From the NCBI RefSeq assembly GCF_963855985.1, contig NC_087105.1, positions 126,501 to 190,500 on the forward strand: a stretch of 64,000 nucleotides of DNA, in the 5' to 3' direction. The notes under the pieces were generated by a model that saw only the letters and a program-made list of their open reading frames with translations, did no database searches and was not told the origin of the DNA. Positions within the stretch are counted from its first letter, which is position 1. Each line of letters starts with the position of its first letter. Source of the stretch: Ostrinia nubilalis. Taxonomy: Eukaryota > Arthropoda > Insecta > Lepidoptera > Crambidae. Of this stretch, positions 47,722 through 59,735 are shown piece by piece. Position numbers and translations under genes: made by a program.

Positions 47722-50046
47722 TGGATGGAGAAGGAAATCTATCAATTAATGGAATAATTAATTAGGTACCTACTTTTTCAATTTGACCATATAAATTTTT
47801 ACACCCTTGAAGAGAACACCAAACTTCAAGTCACCTAGTGTTTTTAAAAGTTCTTCCACCATTATGAGTAAAATCGACTGACTTTTGACAAAAGTACCTG
47901 ACACCCTCCTATACCTCTGAACTCCTTTGGTCCCATTCGGTGACCGTCTCGCTACCGGAGTTTAACACAAGGCAATTTTCCTAATACATAGTCCTCCAAA
48001 TTCTTTTGTTCGTCAAATTTGCAGCTCGTCAAGCTACCGAACACTCAACAAAAGTTCCTTGACTCCGGCACTCCTCGGACAGACATTTGCATAGGCAACG
48101 CAGCGGGGCGCTGTAATGAGGATCTTTTAATTTTATTCAGCCGTGGCTGTAGCGGCGTAGTAACGCATTGGAGATGTACGGTCAAAAGAAGAAATGTTTA
48201 AATCAAAATGAAGCAAGCTTACAACAGCATACGTTATCACGATGACATTTACTACCATAAGTAATTACCAAAAACTAAATAGTACTCGCTGATAGAGCTT
48301 GCTTAATATACTAAAAGAATCGTAACATTGACTGGTTTAGATTCCTCGATTGGAAAAACAATAGGTAGAGATGAAAATAATACTTTTAACTTGAAGAATA
48401 TTAATTACTAGCTTTCATAATTTCGTGCTTTCAATTTCAAGTCAATTACTTCCCGCAAAATTTTATCAAACAAACAAAAAAACGGGTGGTCCCAGGCGCC
48501 ATTACTATAAAAATAAAATAAACAGTGCCTAAATATAATAGTAACTTTATGATAAGTTACGGTTGTAAAAATAACAAGAACCGTTACATCAAATCCAACA
48601 CATCAGCATTAAACTCCCAAGATCCTTGGCAATATAATCTCAACACCCGTTTAAGATATCGGCACACTCAGCCACATCTCCATTACGTTCACTCCTGCGC
48701 AGGTTGTTACCGGGCGCTTGCTGCAGCCACGACGCTGGCAGGTCGTTTGACCCTGGGCAACTTACACCTATTTTACATTGCCATTAAAGATAATCCAGGA
48801 GAGTTTACAAGTTACATAATCATAAAATTGAGGCAGAAGTTCAAATCACAGTCGTAATAAATATAAAACGAAATGTATGTTTGGTAGCTGAAGTTTTACG
48901 AGAATTTAAGAAACTGAGCCCAGAGCCTCTTAGTCTCTTCTCTACAGTTAGATGAACGTATAATTTTACGTTATTCCAGGCTGTTGATGTTTTACTGTGA
49001 TTTTTAGTGAACCGGTAAGTATGCAATGATAAATAACATAGTTATTTTCGCGTCTTAGTTACTTCTAACATACTCCATACAGTTATCAAGTAACTTATTA
49101 TTAATTCTTTTGAAAGACGCAGGTTTTATTCAATTCAATTGGCACTTACGGTATCAATGCTATTCAATCGGCTGCGAAGATTAAAACCCCGTGCATAATA
49201 TGAGAGGTTAACGAGACGAGCTGTTTGTGCGGAATCTATTAACGTTTTATAGTACTATAAACCCTTTCAAAAGTATTTACAGCTAGCCTATAGCCTATTC
49301 GCGTATTCACTTGGAATTTAATCAAAACATTTTGATGGAAAGCTGTTCAGCATGGTATCGTTAATTCTAATACCTATTACAAAACTGTCTTTATTTCTTT
49401 AAGTAATGCCAAAGATATTTTGTTGCAGAATCCTAAAGCATCATAATCAAACACTGATAATATAATTATAACACAATGAATTAAAAATCAATTCATATTT
49501 AATGGTAGCTCTTGGTAGCTTTCGTTTTAAGGCAATTGTACCTAAGTTTAAATGTGGTACATTATAGTAAACATTAGTGTCTCTTACATTCCCCCGCTAA
49601 GTATCCGCGCTATCCACCGCGCAGCGCTAAATAAAGCGGGGCTGCGCGGGCGCGTCCTATCTCGCGCGGGCTAATTTACGCTGATTAGCAGCCTTTTGCG
49701 AGGCGGGGCGTTCAACCCAGACCGTAGCAAAAAAAGAAGAGCAAGTCTAAAGTACCTACTTCGTAGATTCGGGAGAAAACGCTTAAAATTTTATTTTGTA
49801 AAAGGAAATTGTTGAGTTATTTCGTACACTTTTCAAAAAACTTCAGGCGAGAGATCTTTCCATTCTCGCATCTACCTTACGAATAGGAAATGTAAAGATG
49901 TTTTATACCCAATACTTAATAATTCATTCCATCCATAATATTACAAGAGGTGGTGGAATTTTTATCTGAATTTTATCCCGTGTGAGAATCATGTCTTTCC
50001 TTTTTCATCAGTTTATTTTCTGCCCAAACTCCATACTAGAATGAAA
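47722..50046. other. Non-coding stretch
   Basis: GC-richer patches lie at 48660-48770 and a strong CpG-rich block at 49590-49710 (GCGGGGCTGCGCGGGCGCGT). The 110-codon frame at 48525-48857 has no recognisable family and is not called. Confidence 0.45.
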
Positions 50047-50220
50047 TCTATACTAATATTATAAATGCGAAAGTACCTCTGTCAGTCTGTCTGTCTCGCT
50101 TTCACGCTTAAAACACTGAACCGATTTTGATGAAATTTGGTATGGAGATAGTTTGAATGCCGGTTTTTGAAACAAACGTTTTTCTGTGACAGACAAAATT
50201 CCCCGCGGGCGGAAAGCTAT
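50047..50220 (-). mobile_element. Lepidopteran LINE-type 3' repeat, minus strand
   Basis: On the plus strand it reads CTATACTAATATTATAAATG, then TGAACCGATTTTGATGAAAT and ends CCGCGGGCGGAAAGCTAT, the reverse complement of the 7524/52167 family. Confidence 0.8.
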
Positions 50221-51002
50221 TTAACAATATTTTCAGAAGCTGACCGGGCTGACTGTTGTCCCCAGGCTGTGCGCGGGTCGTGCGTTATGCTAATGCGCAG
50301 GCGCATCCCGCAGGTGCGCGGAATAAGAGCACCTCATTACCGAACCGAGCGTTTAGTGCTGTAATGTGTTGTCTGACCTTTTGAGGATACGTTTGGTTTC
50401 CCATGCTAATATAAAAAAACATAAATTGTTACCTTTTTTACAACCAAAATCAAATGAGAGCCGAACCAAAAAAATGAGCTTCGACGTTCTCAAAAGTTTT
50501 GGCTGCTTTCTACCAATAGCAGTCTAACCACAATAATATTCTGTAGCTTGTTACCTGCAGTAGGTATACCTACCATGTAACATTCCTATTAAACAAAGGG
50601 GGATTTTAACCAAAATGTTGCTTAACACACACTTTGTTAAGACCAAGTGTCCACGCCCAAGGAGTGGCTCTCCGTGCCAGTGGTTGGGATTCCTAACATA
50701 CACCCGTATGTGTAGAATGCGTGACCGAAGCGAAATGCGACAGGCTTGTTGCTGCCACATGTGGTCCGCCTCCGCTATTTCGTATGCTAGGTAGTAGGTA
50801 TACAAACTGAGCTTTGAGCATATTTAATGCAGTAATAGATTAATTTAGTATTAGCTTAAAGCGCCCAGATGCCGCCCCTTTATGAAGATCACAGCACTTT
50901 TAAACTAAACATCAAAGAACCAGAACAATACTAATTACTAGTCTTTATGCATTATTGTCACATTACAACTCTCATGTTGGAACTATTTATTTCAAAACGC
51001 AT
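50221..51002. other. Non-coding stretch
   Basis: A CpG-rich block lies at 50255-50350 (CAGGCGCATCCCGCAGGTGC). No gene is supported. Confidence 0.45.
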
Positions 51003-51076
51003 ATCATCACCATCATTTCAGCCACAGGACGTCCACTGCTGAACATAAGCCTCCCCCAATGACTTCCACATCGCAA
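51003..51076 (-). mobile_element. Short RTE-type LINE 3' tail
   Basis: CAT repeats, then TTCAGCCACAGGACGTCCAC and TGCTGAACATAAGCC, the same subfamily as 16045. Only about 60 bases of the 3' end are present. Confidence 0.75.
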
Positions 51077-51538
51077 AACGCATATTATGAAGGATAGATA
51101 TTATGTCAGCGTATGAGAGGCTACACAAATGCTATGATAATTGCTGTTATGAGCATGCCATGCCATTTCCATTACAATTGCGACGATTTTTTTGGCATTT
51201 ACCTATTCTATTGAAGCTTCCAATTTACCCGGATGGTAAGCGTGTGCGAATGCCTTGTGACCCAACACTGGAGGCGGCCATGCGGAAAGTCCGCGCAATC
51301 CGACCGGACCGACCTTTAGCACTCCATTCAGCGTAATTTAAATACGGACAATACAATTGTCCGGGCAATTGGGCTGGACTGTGAGCTACGAGTTTATCAA
51401 AGGATTGCAAAACGAATGGCGATTAATCCAATACGTAAGTCTAAAAGTTCACAGGCTTAGCAATTTTAGCATACACAAAAGTAATAATTGAGTCTTGTAT
51501 TTTCGCAAGCGTATTAATAAGAACGCGTCTTAGCAGTC
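51077..51538. other. Non-coding stretch
   Basis: The 77-codon plus-strand frame at 51103-51336 has no recognisable family and no splice context, so no gene is called. Nothing else stands out. Confidence 0.4.
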
Positions 51539-51541
51539 TAA

Positions 51542-51658
51542 GGCTGGGTTGCACCATCTTACTTTAACTTTGACAAACGTCTAAAATCTGTCAAATTCCA
51601 TACAAAAACACCGATAATCGTCATAGTTACGGTCAAAGTTAGGTGGTGCAACTCACCC
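51542..51658 (-). mobile_element. TWA-flanked MITE, copy 3
   Basis: 117 bp, opposite orientation to copies 1 and 2 (starts GGCTGGGTTGCACCATCTTA). The left flank is TAA and the right flank TTA, so the presumed duplication has one difference. The right end is CACCC where the family has CAGCC. Confidence 0.8.
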
Positions 51659-51661
51659 TTA

Positions 51662-52166
51662 GTTCAGCAGTAGACTGAAGCAGCCTGTGATGATGATGAT
51701 TTATTATGGAAGACTGAATACGTTCCTAACTTCACCTGCCTACATAAAGATCGAAATATTATAGTAGGTAGGTAAAAGAGCAAGCAACATAAATTAGTAG
51801 CTGTGTCAGTTCTTAACCCTTTATCTGGTGATAGTTGAACTCTTTCACCATATTCCAAAGATTGCCGAGATGAAACTAAAAAAAAAAAAAATATTTTCTC
51901 TACACTGCACTCTTCAAATCGCTGAAAAAAAACTATTTAACTATAAATCGGTGTAGGTAGGTACATTCAATACGGTTCGACTTCGAGTGAAGCGGCGCAG
52001 GCGATATGGATGTGGCGGCGGCAAGTGTTGCGCGACATGACGCATTGCATCCAATGCAATATTATATTTGCCACAGACTAGATAAATACGCACGATGAAG
52101 ATCCTCAAAAGTACGTACAAAACTTATGTAATGTGAAAGTAATACCACTTCATCCTCATATTTGTA
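51662..52166. other. Non-coding stretch
   Basis: A GC-rich patch at 51980-52055 (GGCGCAGGCGATATGGATGT). Nothing else recognised. Confidence 0.45.
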
Positions 52167-52390
52167 AACTAGCTTTCCGCCAGCGGCTTCGCCCGCGTGG
52201 AATTTTGTCTGTCAGAAAAACTTTACCGCGCGCGTCCCTGTTTCAAAAACCAAGGTAATAACTATCCTATGTCCTTTCCCGGGACTCAAACTATCTCTAT
52301 CCAAATTTCATCAAAATCGGTTCAGTGGTTTAGGCGTGAAAGCAAGACAGACATACAGTTACTTTCGCATTTATAATATTAGTATAGATT
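52167..52390 (+). mobile_element. Lepidopteran LINE-type 3' repeat, longest copy
   Basis: It starts AACTAGCTTTCCGCC, has CCTTTCCCGGGACTCAAAC, TTTCATCAAAATCGGTTCAG and ends ATTTATAATATTAGTATAGA. This copy keeps an extra middle section (ACTTTACCGCGCGCGTCCC) absent from 7524. Confidence 0.8.
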
Positions 52391-54049
52391 AAAAGTCCGA
52401 AAGCTTTCATCTTCAATCTTTCAATTAAATACCCAGTGTCATTTTATTCAGAATTAGAGGTACAGGCAGATAGTACAAATAACTTAGGATCATAGTGATA
52501 TATTTGTTAAAGAATGCTGAACGTGGTATACGAGTACTTATAAATATTTAGTTAAATAGATTTTATTGGGAATATAAATTGTATACTGCAATAATTTACA
52601 CTACGTTTACTACCCTCCCGCATCAAGCATATTACCACTAGGCTACTCTATGGCAGCTACATCACTGCCCGCACGGAACCTACCGCTCGTACATCACAGG
52701 CTCGCGTCCCGGCGCGCAACATTGGACCTCACTCGACCACCATAGGGCTTCCATTACTTCTGGCGCTATAACACCTCCACTAGTAATGAATTCGAACAAT
52801 ATTGTATCTTCAGATGTAAAAGATAGGGTGTGTTTTGAAATGGAAGCGGGGGAGGGTTATATGAGCGCTTCACGCGTTGCTGATTTAGTGCGCGCGCGCA
52901 GTGGAATGAAATAGCGCGGTTTCAGCGTTTGTAAGGCCCGTATTGGTAAAGGTATTCTAACAGGTTTAAGTTTTTTATTTTATTTTCATTACAATCGAGT
53001 AATTCATCTTTGTAAATAAATTATGCTACGTTGACTTTCATAAGATGTAAATACCTACTTCTTCCTTGGGATTAATCAGACTCAAAATATGTTAAAACAT
53101 ATTTTTACAAAATCTAGCTTTGCAATGATCTTCAAAAATATTATAACTTCGTTTGTACCGTCGTACTTTCAAAAACATGCAAGTTTTATTTCTAATGAAA
53201 GACTGATGAAAAATCTGAAGATAGGCTTATGAATAAGGCTTTAAAGATTTGGTTTGAACGAAGTTTAATCACACGGGTCGTGACTGCCGAGCACAACGAG
53301 CGGCTTGAATAACGGCTGCTGCAGACGGCGGTGTTGGGACTTTGGACGGCGCTGTCAAGATGGATGCGCGTGCGCATATCGGAAATATTGCTGCGGGGTG
53401 ATACTGGCCTGATACCTAGTGTTGTCGGGCGCTGCTGCTGCTGCTACAGGTGCAGTGTTAGAACCGCAGTTAACCATTAGTGAAAATAATATTGATGATA
53501 CTATCTAAGAAATCGTTGGTGTTAGATGCTGCTGCAATCGTTGCACAGTTTTAATTGATGCACTAGCGCATATAATAATGATGTTAGTTGATATCGGACA
53601 GCGGTCTTATTATTGGCATAGGTAAAAGGGCACGCACACGGTGTTGTAGAACGGTTTGAGCAGAATTGAGGAAAATCTCGAAGTTTTTTCAGAAATACTT
53701 ACGGAACTAGGTTTCAGATGGATGCAAACTTCGGTCTGTAATTTTTCGTTGACTTACTTTAATGAGTTTTGTGGTACGAGTATAGGGTGTTTGTTATTGC
53801 GATACTTCTTATCCTACTCCTAAATATGAATAAAAAATTATAATTGGAAAATGTTTAATCAAAAATTCTCAAACTATTGGCTTTTGTGTTCCTTTTTCTT
53901 ATGCTTTATTTAGATTGGAACTTAAGTGTAATACTTTGATTAATATAGGTCCATGTTATTGAAAGGTTCAGTACAATCAAACCGCAGGCCGGTGGTTTCT
54001 TCTTCCCAAGCGCCCCCTGGTGACCGCAGGCATCTTAAACGCTATTGGT
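52391..54049. other. Non-coding stretch
   Basis: CpG-rich blocks lie at 52640-52750, 52860-52935 and 53270-53460. The last ends in a GCT triplet run (CTGCTGCTGCTGCT near 53430-53443). No gene is supported. Confidence 0.45.
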
Positions 54050-54176
54050 CGCAATTGGCTGATGACGCTAAACGATCATCGGGCCTGTGGTCATCGGGAA
54101 ATGTTTTTGTCTTACAAGCCCCGACACTGGCAGAGACTCGAACCCGCGCAGCGGTCCGATTAGTTAACCACTAGGT
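54050..54176 (-). mobile_element. tRNA-derived SINE remnant, minus strand
   Basis: On the minus strand CCTAGTGGTTAACTAATCGG resembles the tRNA D-arm region with an A box, and GCGCGGGTTCGAGTCTCTGC carries box B (GGTTCGAGTC) about 20 bases later. The SINE body would continue toward 54050. No acceptor stem is visible, so it is not a tRNA gene. Confidence 0.5.
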
Positions 54177-55236
54177 AAAACAGTATAGGTTGGGGTAAGA
54201 AAATTGTTATGGTTAACTTTACCACTTCATATTATTTACCAAACCACAACAAGCAACTGAAACAGTGTAATCTACAAACAAGATTTTTAATAATGGTTTT
54301 CGATAGTTTAGTATTTCTTGAATTTACTTTTTTATGAAAACTTGGGGTTAAAAACCCTTTTAACAGATGTACGAACATGGCTGTCCTCCGCGTTACCCGA
54401 CTGCCCCAGAAGGAGGGTAATGCGTTCAATCCAACCCCAGCCAGTCCGATCGGCCACAATAATGACATTAGCACGGCGCATTACCGCCGCCACGCCAAAT
54501 CGGGAATGTCCGCCGCCGGCATTCTCCGTCATCGTAACAGCTCATTTGACCGCTCAATTATTATTTTAAAACAACTCTACGACTCTACACAATCAGAAGG
54601 AATAAACTTCTTTTATCCACTTGCCTGGATACGAGGAGTAGCAAGTTCTTTTCATTAACATGGATCCGTTGTGAGCTACGCGGAAGAAAAACCAATTGTG
54701 ATTACATATTCTTCACATAAGGAGTTTTTTTTTTCAATTATTTATAATTTATGGCAATGAATTTCTATTATATTATTGTAAAGCTCTTATAGTACTTTAG
54801 TTTCCTAATTAGTCAAGCTGTTTTTCACTCCCCTATCACCTCGTGCAAACTTTTTCAAGTACATAACTTCTTTTCGCTGCGTTGAAACCTTGCGTTTTTT
54901 TTTCTAACTACCTTCAGCAAGAACAAACAATTTAATAATAACTTTTGATGCATAAAACATCGTATAAGCAAGTGGTTTCCTATACCATTTTTCAAATCGT
55001 TATCCTTGCTTTATTGAATTGTATCAGAGCCGATGAATGAGGCGAGTCGTGGGAATGATAATCGAGTGAAGGGTCAGCGGGTGCGTCATCGCGAGTCAGG
55101 GCCGATGCCGCGATAGTAGTGGTGCCAGAGAGCGGCCGCGTTGGGCTACTCCTGGCCAGAGAGCCTAAGCAGAAATTAAGAAATAACAATACATCATACC
55201 AATGAATAACTTCCACTAATGACTTTGAAACAAACA
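54177..55236. other. Non-coding stretch with a GC-rich block
   Basis: The block at 54375-54560 is GC-rich with frames open on both strands (66-93 codons), as GC-rich DNA often shows. I recognise no protein in them. Another GC-rich patch lies at 55070-55160. Confidence 0.4.
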
Positions 55237-55239
55237 TAA

Positions 55240-55354
55240 GGCTGGGCTGCACCATCTTACTTTAACTATGACAATCGTCAAAAATCTGTCAACCATACAA
55301 AAAACACCGGTTATCGTTATAGCTACCGTCAAAGTTAGGTGATGCAACTCAGTC
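55240..55354 (-). mobile_element. TWA-flanked MITE, copy 4
   Basis: 115 bp. TAA lies on both sides (55237-55239 and 55355-55357). Because copies 1, 2 and 5 have TTA on both sides, the duplication is a real 3-bp TWA and not part of the inverted termini. Confidence 0.85.
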
Positions 55355-55397
55355 TAAGTCTTACAAAGCTCTTGTTGGATTCTCCACCTAAATTTTC

Positions 55398-55545
55398 ATC
55401 ATCAGTTGAGGGGCATTCGGGCCTACGTGTCTGAACTGAACCAAGAATGAATGTGCAACGCATGTGTGTGTCGCATCTGAAAATCGAACTCATAATCTGA
55501 GAATATTTTTAATCACTGGCTCACGAAGGCATTCAAATTAACGCA
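55398..55545 (-). mobile_element. Degenerate tRNA-derived SINE, minus strand
   Basis: On the minus strand: GTGAGCCAGTGATTAAAAAT, then ATGAGTTCGATTTTCAG as a weakened box B, then GCGACACACACATGCGTTGC. The order fits a decayed SINE; box B has lost its CC end. Confidence 0.4.
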
Positions 55546-56799
55546 GCGTATTTTAAAACATAACCAAAACAAACCTATAGATAGAACTTACACGTTCATT
55601 AACGTTGCATAATAAAAACGTGATGCTGACTACTTTCGCGGAGTTGATCTCTTAATAACTGTTTTGACTTGAACCCAAACATGTCTAGTGGATCTGATCG
55701 CTCTCATTTGTATGTATAATTCCCACATTTGTTTTTAATTAGTCTAAAACACAAGTGATACTTTACAGCCCATAATAGGCTCCGGTTTCAAATGAGATTA
55801 GTTTAATAAGTCAGCAGATCGCGCCAATAAACAAGATGCTAACAAACTTAGTGTTTCCTGCCGCGAACGACACCGCCGCACCGCGCACATAAAGTTGCTC
55901 TATTTAGAAATGGCAACTGGTGACATTATACACATTTTATCTGATATTTAATTAGTCATTATTTATAAAAAAAAACTGGAAAGGCCTTGTCATGTACCAA
56001 GCCAACATAGATTAAACTCGCTGCCAACATACGCGTTCTAAATGTCAAAATATGTTCTTCGATAGATTAGCAGGACTGACAAAATACTTATTTTAATTAT
56101 CAAACAATGCAATTTTTTGCACATTAAATACATATTGAACTGTAAAAACTGTCTTATCTCTTCCAGGCAAGCTTATTTAAAGAGTAACACATTGTGTGAT
56201 GGAGACTCACCATAAAGTTTTTCCGTTGTGGACAGTTCAAACAAATTGATAGCCTCAATCATATTACGATGTATTTCAACATTGCAAAAAGTTTATTATT
56301 GACTTCACAAGTACAGAAGCAACATTAGTTGCTCAATTAGAAGTTTCAGACAATTGTAACAGTACTAGGCCAAGTTACTGAAGAAAAACCATTTAATTTT
56401 GTTGGTATATCATGGCCTAATGAGAGACAAAGGCAAATTGTATGTTTAAGTTTTTCCGCATTCACGCTGTGTGACAGGGGCTTATCGCAGAGTGTGAAAA
56501 CAACAAAATAAAACCGCAATCTGTTCCAATAAACATCTATGGCCGGCGGTTCCCAGAAGTTAGCTCAGATGCTATCAGCTGTTATTTATTCGCAGGTGAC
56601 AAAAATTAACGGCCGTTGTTAACTAGACGATCTGGAATGTGACGCTCCGTCTAGATCTCAATCTGTTCTGGTAGGTCGTTTGGGGCAATTAGAATTCAAA
56701 ATCTAAAATACGAGCTTGCTAACTGGGAACTATACTATACGCCTCAAGTCTATATAATATTAATGTAGTCAGAAGATCGTAACACTGATAAAATTAGAA
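55546..56799. other. Non-coding stretch
   Basis: A small CpG-rich patch at 55860-55900. Nothing else recognised. Confidence 0.45.
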
Positions 56800-56909
56800 A
56801 AGTCTTCCATACTTTATCATAAACAAACATTAAAAATCTATCAAACTCCACACAAAAAATACCGGTTATTGTTATAGTTACGGTTAAAGTAAGCTGGTGT
56901 AACTCAGTC
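56800..56909 (-). mobile_element. TWA-flanked MITE, copy 6 (decayed)
   Basis: The right two thirds is clear (ACCGGTTATTGTTATAGTTA, AACTCAGTC then TTA). The left third is diverged and its end is uncertain. The oldest-looking copy of the family. Confidence 0.6.
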
Positions 56910-56912
56910 TTA

Positions 56913-57708
56913 GTGTTTAAGCTAGACAAAAGATATTGATGACTGAAGTTAACCAATAAGCATAGATCTTAACTATATTATTAGATGGGTACTTCTCATT
57001 TACACTCAAATTTGATGGTCACACAATAATAGTTCATAAACGGTATAAGTTAGAACAATAACTTTGAAATCAGATGATAAAATATCTATTTAGCTACATA
57101 AAAAATAAATTTTATCGTAATAGAAGCAAAAATAATACGAAAAAATCACATGAAACGATAAAAAACGGGGTCATTTTTCGCGTTCTCATCGTGTCACACC
57201 TTCGGTTGCAATGAAACATTTGGTTACTACATTCACAATTTTCATTCAATTTGTGTGTAGCATATACTAAAATCATCGTAATTAAATATACTTTCCACAC
57301 AATAGTCAAAAAAATATCTTCTTATAATTATTTTGAATTGAGAAAGCGAAATACGTTGGTCACACGATTTTAGGTACCTAAAATTTTGAGTAATAATACA
57401 AGATTGCCGTTAAACCGAACACCAGCAACCAATCACAGCGTTCTATTCGGTTAACGTCAGTCGCGCTTCGACCATTGGGTAGGTGAGATAGGTCGATCGT
57501 CGCTCCGCGAAAAAAATACGTAACTTTTTGTGATTATCCATAGACATACCGTCGCTTGCTTGAACAATATTTTCTACCTCTAAAATTTAAACAATTTAAT
57601 TGAAACTTTGCCATTGAAAACTTAACATGTTAGACTTATTTGTGTAGTATTCAACTTGAACCGTTAAATTCAAATTTAAGGATAATTCATAAAAAACTAA
57701 AATTTTCG
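56913..57708. other. Non-coding stretch
   Basis: A GC-richer patch at 57410-57510 (CGGTTAACGTCAGTCGCGC). Nothing else recognised. Confidence 0.4.
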
Positions 57709-58507
57709 TCACCTTCGTGGCATCACCTTCGTGGTGTTTTATACACGAAGGTGATTTTAGGCCACGAAAGTGATTTCTTGCTTTGGTTTATTTTAAAATA
57801 TAGTGACCGGTGTTTATGTTTTTACAATATTTTAATAACTAATAAATTATACGTGGTAATTAGAGATCAGTACATCAATAAATGAATAAGGGCCTCGTAT
57901 TTTTTTGTCTGTCTTTATGACTGTATGTATGTCTGTATATGTGACTGTGTGTGATCTGTTTGTAAGATAAATTTAATCTGAAGTTTGAGTTAAAAGTTGT
58001 ACAACAAAAATACGAGGCCCTCTGGCCTAAATAAAAAATATATTTTTGTTGAGGGACTGATAATCAGTTAGAGTTCTTTTTTATTGAGGTACTGATAATC
58101 CGTTTTTTGCTTCTTTAGCATTTCAGAATGCCACCAGTGTCACCCTTAAAACCAATTGCGTAGAATCTTGTAACTTAGTAGGTGACGTAATCGGTAAAAT
58201 TTTATTTTGTATTTAAGTAGGTACCTACCTATTTATATTATGTTATTGCTATTTATCTATGAAAATAAGACAAAATATATGTTTTATAAACACTTAAGAG
58301 TCATTTACAATAGGAAAGTTTGAAAAAATTATTGCTGTGAAGTACAGAATCACTTTCGTGGCATCACAAAATTCAAAACGTTAAAGCTTCCAAACGAGAC
58401 TCACTATTTGACTGATTTACTGGGAATACAATCTTCATATCAAGCGCTACAATTTTTGTTTACAAAAAGTTTAAATAAGTTAGAAATAAAATTCGCCACG
58501 AAGGTGA
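57709..58507. repeat. Cluster of TCACYTTCGTGG motifs in both orientations
   Basis: Forward copies lie at 57709, 57723 and 58350; inverse copies at 57744, 57762 and 58496. Two forward and two inverse copies in 65 bases form ATCACCTTCGTG-(10 nt)-CACGAAGGTGAT, a perfect 12-bp stem. A 37-bp-period direct repeat with GACTGATAATC lies at 58049-58105. The outer forward and inverse copies may be ends of a small inverted-repeat element. Confidence 0.7.
57890..58020. repeat. Short inverted repeat, GGGCCTCGTATTTTT
   Basis: GGGCCTCGTATTTTT at 57890 and its exact inverse at 58006-58020 enclose about 100 bases of TGTCTGTATGTATG-like sequence. It lies inside the motif cluster. Confidence 0.7.
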
Positions 58508-59338
58508 CGATGAGAACCGTGGCGATGAGAAATACCCAGATATTCTAAGACTGGTGCTGGTTTCGACGGTCACTTTGGTTCGAAACAATTTAGGCACAGC
58601 TAGGTATTTGAAATAATGTATTGGAGGTAATTGGAAATAGCGCAACTTGAGGTAGGTATTAAACTTGCAAATAAAAATCCGGTTGGTTACATAATTTTTT
58701 TGGTTATACCAAATGTTGGGGAACAAAATGAGCTGATACCTGGTGGATGTCCATTGTAATAAATGTATCTTTCCTTCTTTCTTTCTTTCTTTATAACATT
58801 TTTGATGCACTTTCTATTGCCACGTGCCTATTTTAAAGTAGAAACTTGACCCTATGAAAACGCTGAGTTAACAATAGATTTCCATAAAAGGAATGTTCCG
58901 TTCATCTCGTAGCGGCGATGACAAGTGCGGTCTCTTCAAGGCTCGTGTTTGCACAATGTTGTGACGGACGCTGGGAGCGATCCTAATTATAGATAGCAGC
59001 AGTTTAGGCTGCCCGCCGGCGGTACAGCCGCGGATACAAGCGGACAGGGAATATTGGACGATATTTTGTGCGTACAGGATAATACATCAAGCCTCTAATG
59101 GCTTGAAAATTAAAAAGAATGTAAGATTTGTGTAGTCTCTGATAAGCTTTGGAAAAGACATCTCTCAACGTTAAACTTACTTAGCTGAGCTTAGCTTTTA
59201 GTGAGAAACTTGTAGACTCCACAAACTTGGAAACACCTCTTAACACAGTACCTTAGATTTGCTTCAGTCCGATATAACCATGAAATGACATCCCGCTTGC
59301 TAAATATCAACCCATATAATTAATTTACCAGACATAAT
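58508..59338. other. Non-coding stretch
   Basis: A CTTT microsatellite lies near 58768-58791 and a GC-rich patch at 58980-59045. No gene is supported. Confidence 0.45.
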
Positions 59339-59384
59339 GAAGTTTTTTGCTGTGTCTTCTTTTCTGAAGACACAGCAAAAGCTT
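59339..59384. other. Strong stem-loop, 15-bp perfect stem
   Basis: TTTTGCTGTGTCTTC and GAAGACACAGCAAAA flank a six-base loop TTTTCT. Pairing continues outward (GAAG with CTTC) past one bulged T and one mismatch, giving about 20 bp. Its role is unknown: transcription-dependent hairpin, binding site or chance. The loop and stem are shorter than a typical animal microRNA precursor. Confidence 0.8.
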
Positions 59385-59659
59385 CAAAGCCTACATTACC
59401 CATATAGTCGATCATCTAAAAGAATTTAACCAAACTTAAGGAACTAACAAATTACAACCATCATAATTCACAAACTAAATCACTGCACTGCAATTGGCAG
59501 AGTACACTCACTAACAAAAAAACTTGTAAAGCAGTGGTTTAGGCGTCGAACTGTTGTAGGAGTCCTAAGTACAATAATTTCTAGATTTTGCTGAAGGGGT
59601 TAGCGGGAGAATTAATAATAGGATTGACTTGGCAACAGTAAATATTTGAAAATTCGTTC

Positions 59660-59735
59660 GTTGTTTTCAGTGCAATGACATTCAGTGCTGAACAAAGGTC
59701 TCCCCCGAGGGTTTCCATAACGACCGCCTGCGCAA
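59660..59735 (-). mobile_element. Decayed RTE-type LINE 3' tail
   Basis: ATTCGTTCGTTG, then ATTCAGTGCTGAACAAAGG and CTCCCCCGAGGGTTTCCATA match the RTE core with several changes. Older than the other copies. Confidence 0.65.

Noticed and set aside
48525..48857. 110-codon plus-strand frame
   Set aside because: No recognisable domain, no splice or start context, and length possible by chance.
53335..53440. TGGGACTTTG followed about 60 bases later by TACTGGCCTG, recalling a miR-193 precursor
   Set aside because: Only the first ten bases of the mature-like arm fit my memory of the microRNA; the rest differs and the two arms do not pair as a precursor should.
54232..54658. Overlapping frames on both strands of a GC-rich block
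   Set aside because: GC-rich DNA lacks stops in several frames; no family recognised and no splice sites tie them together.
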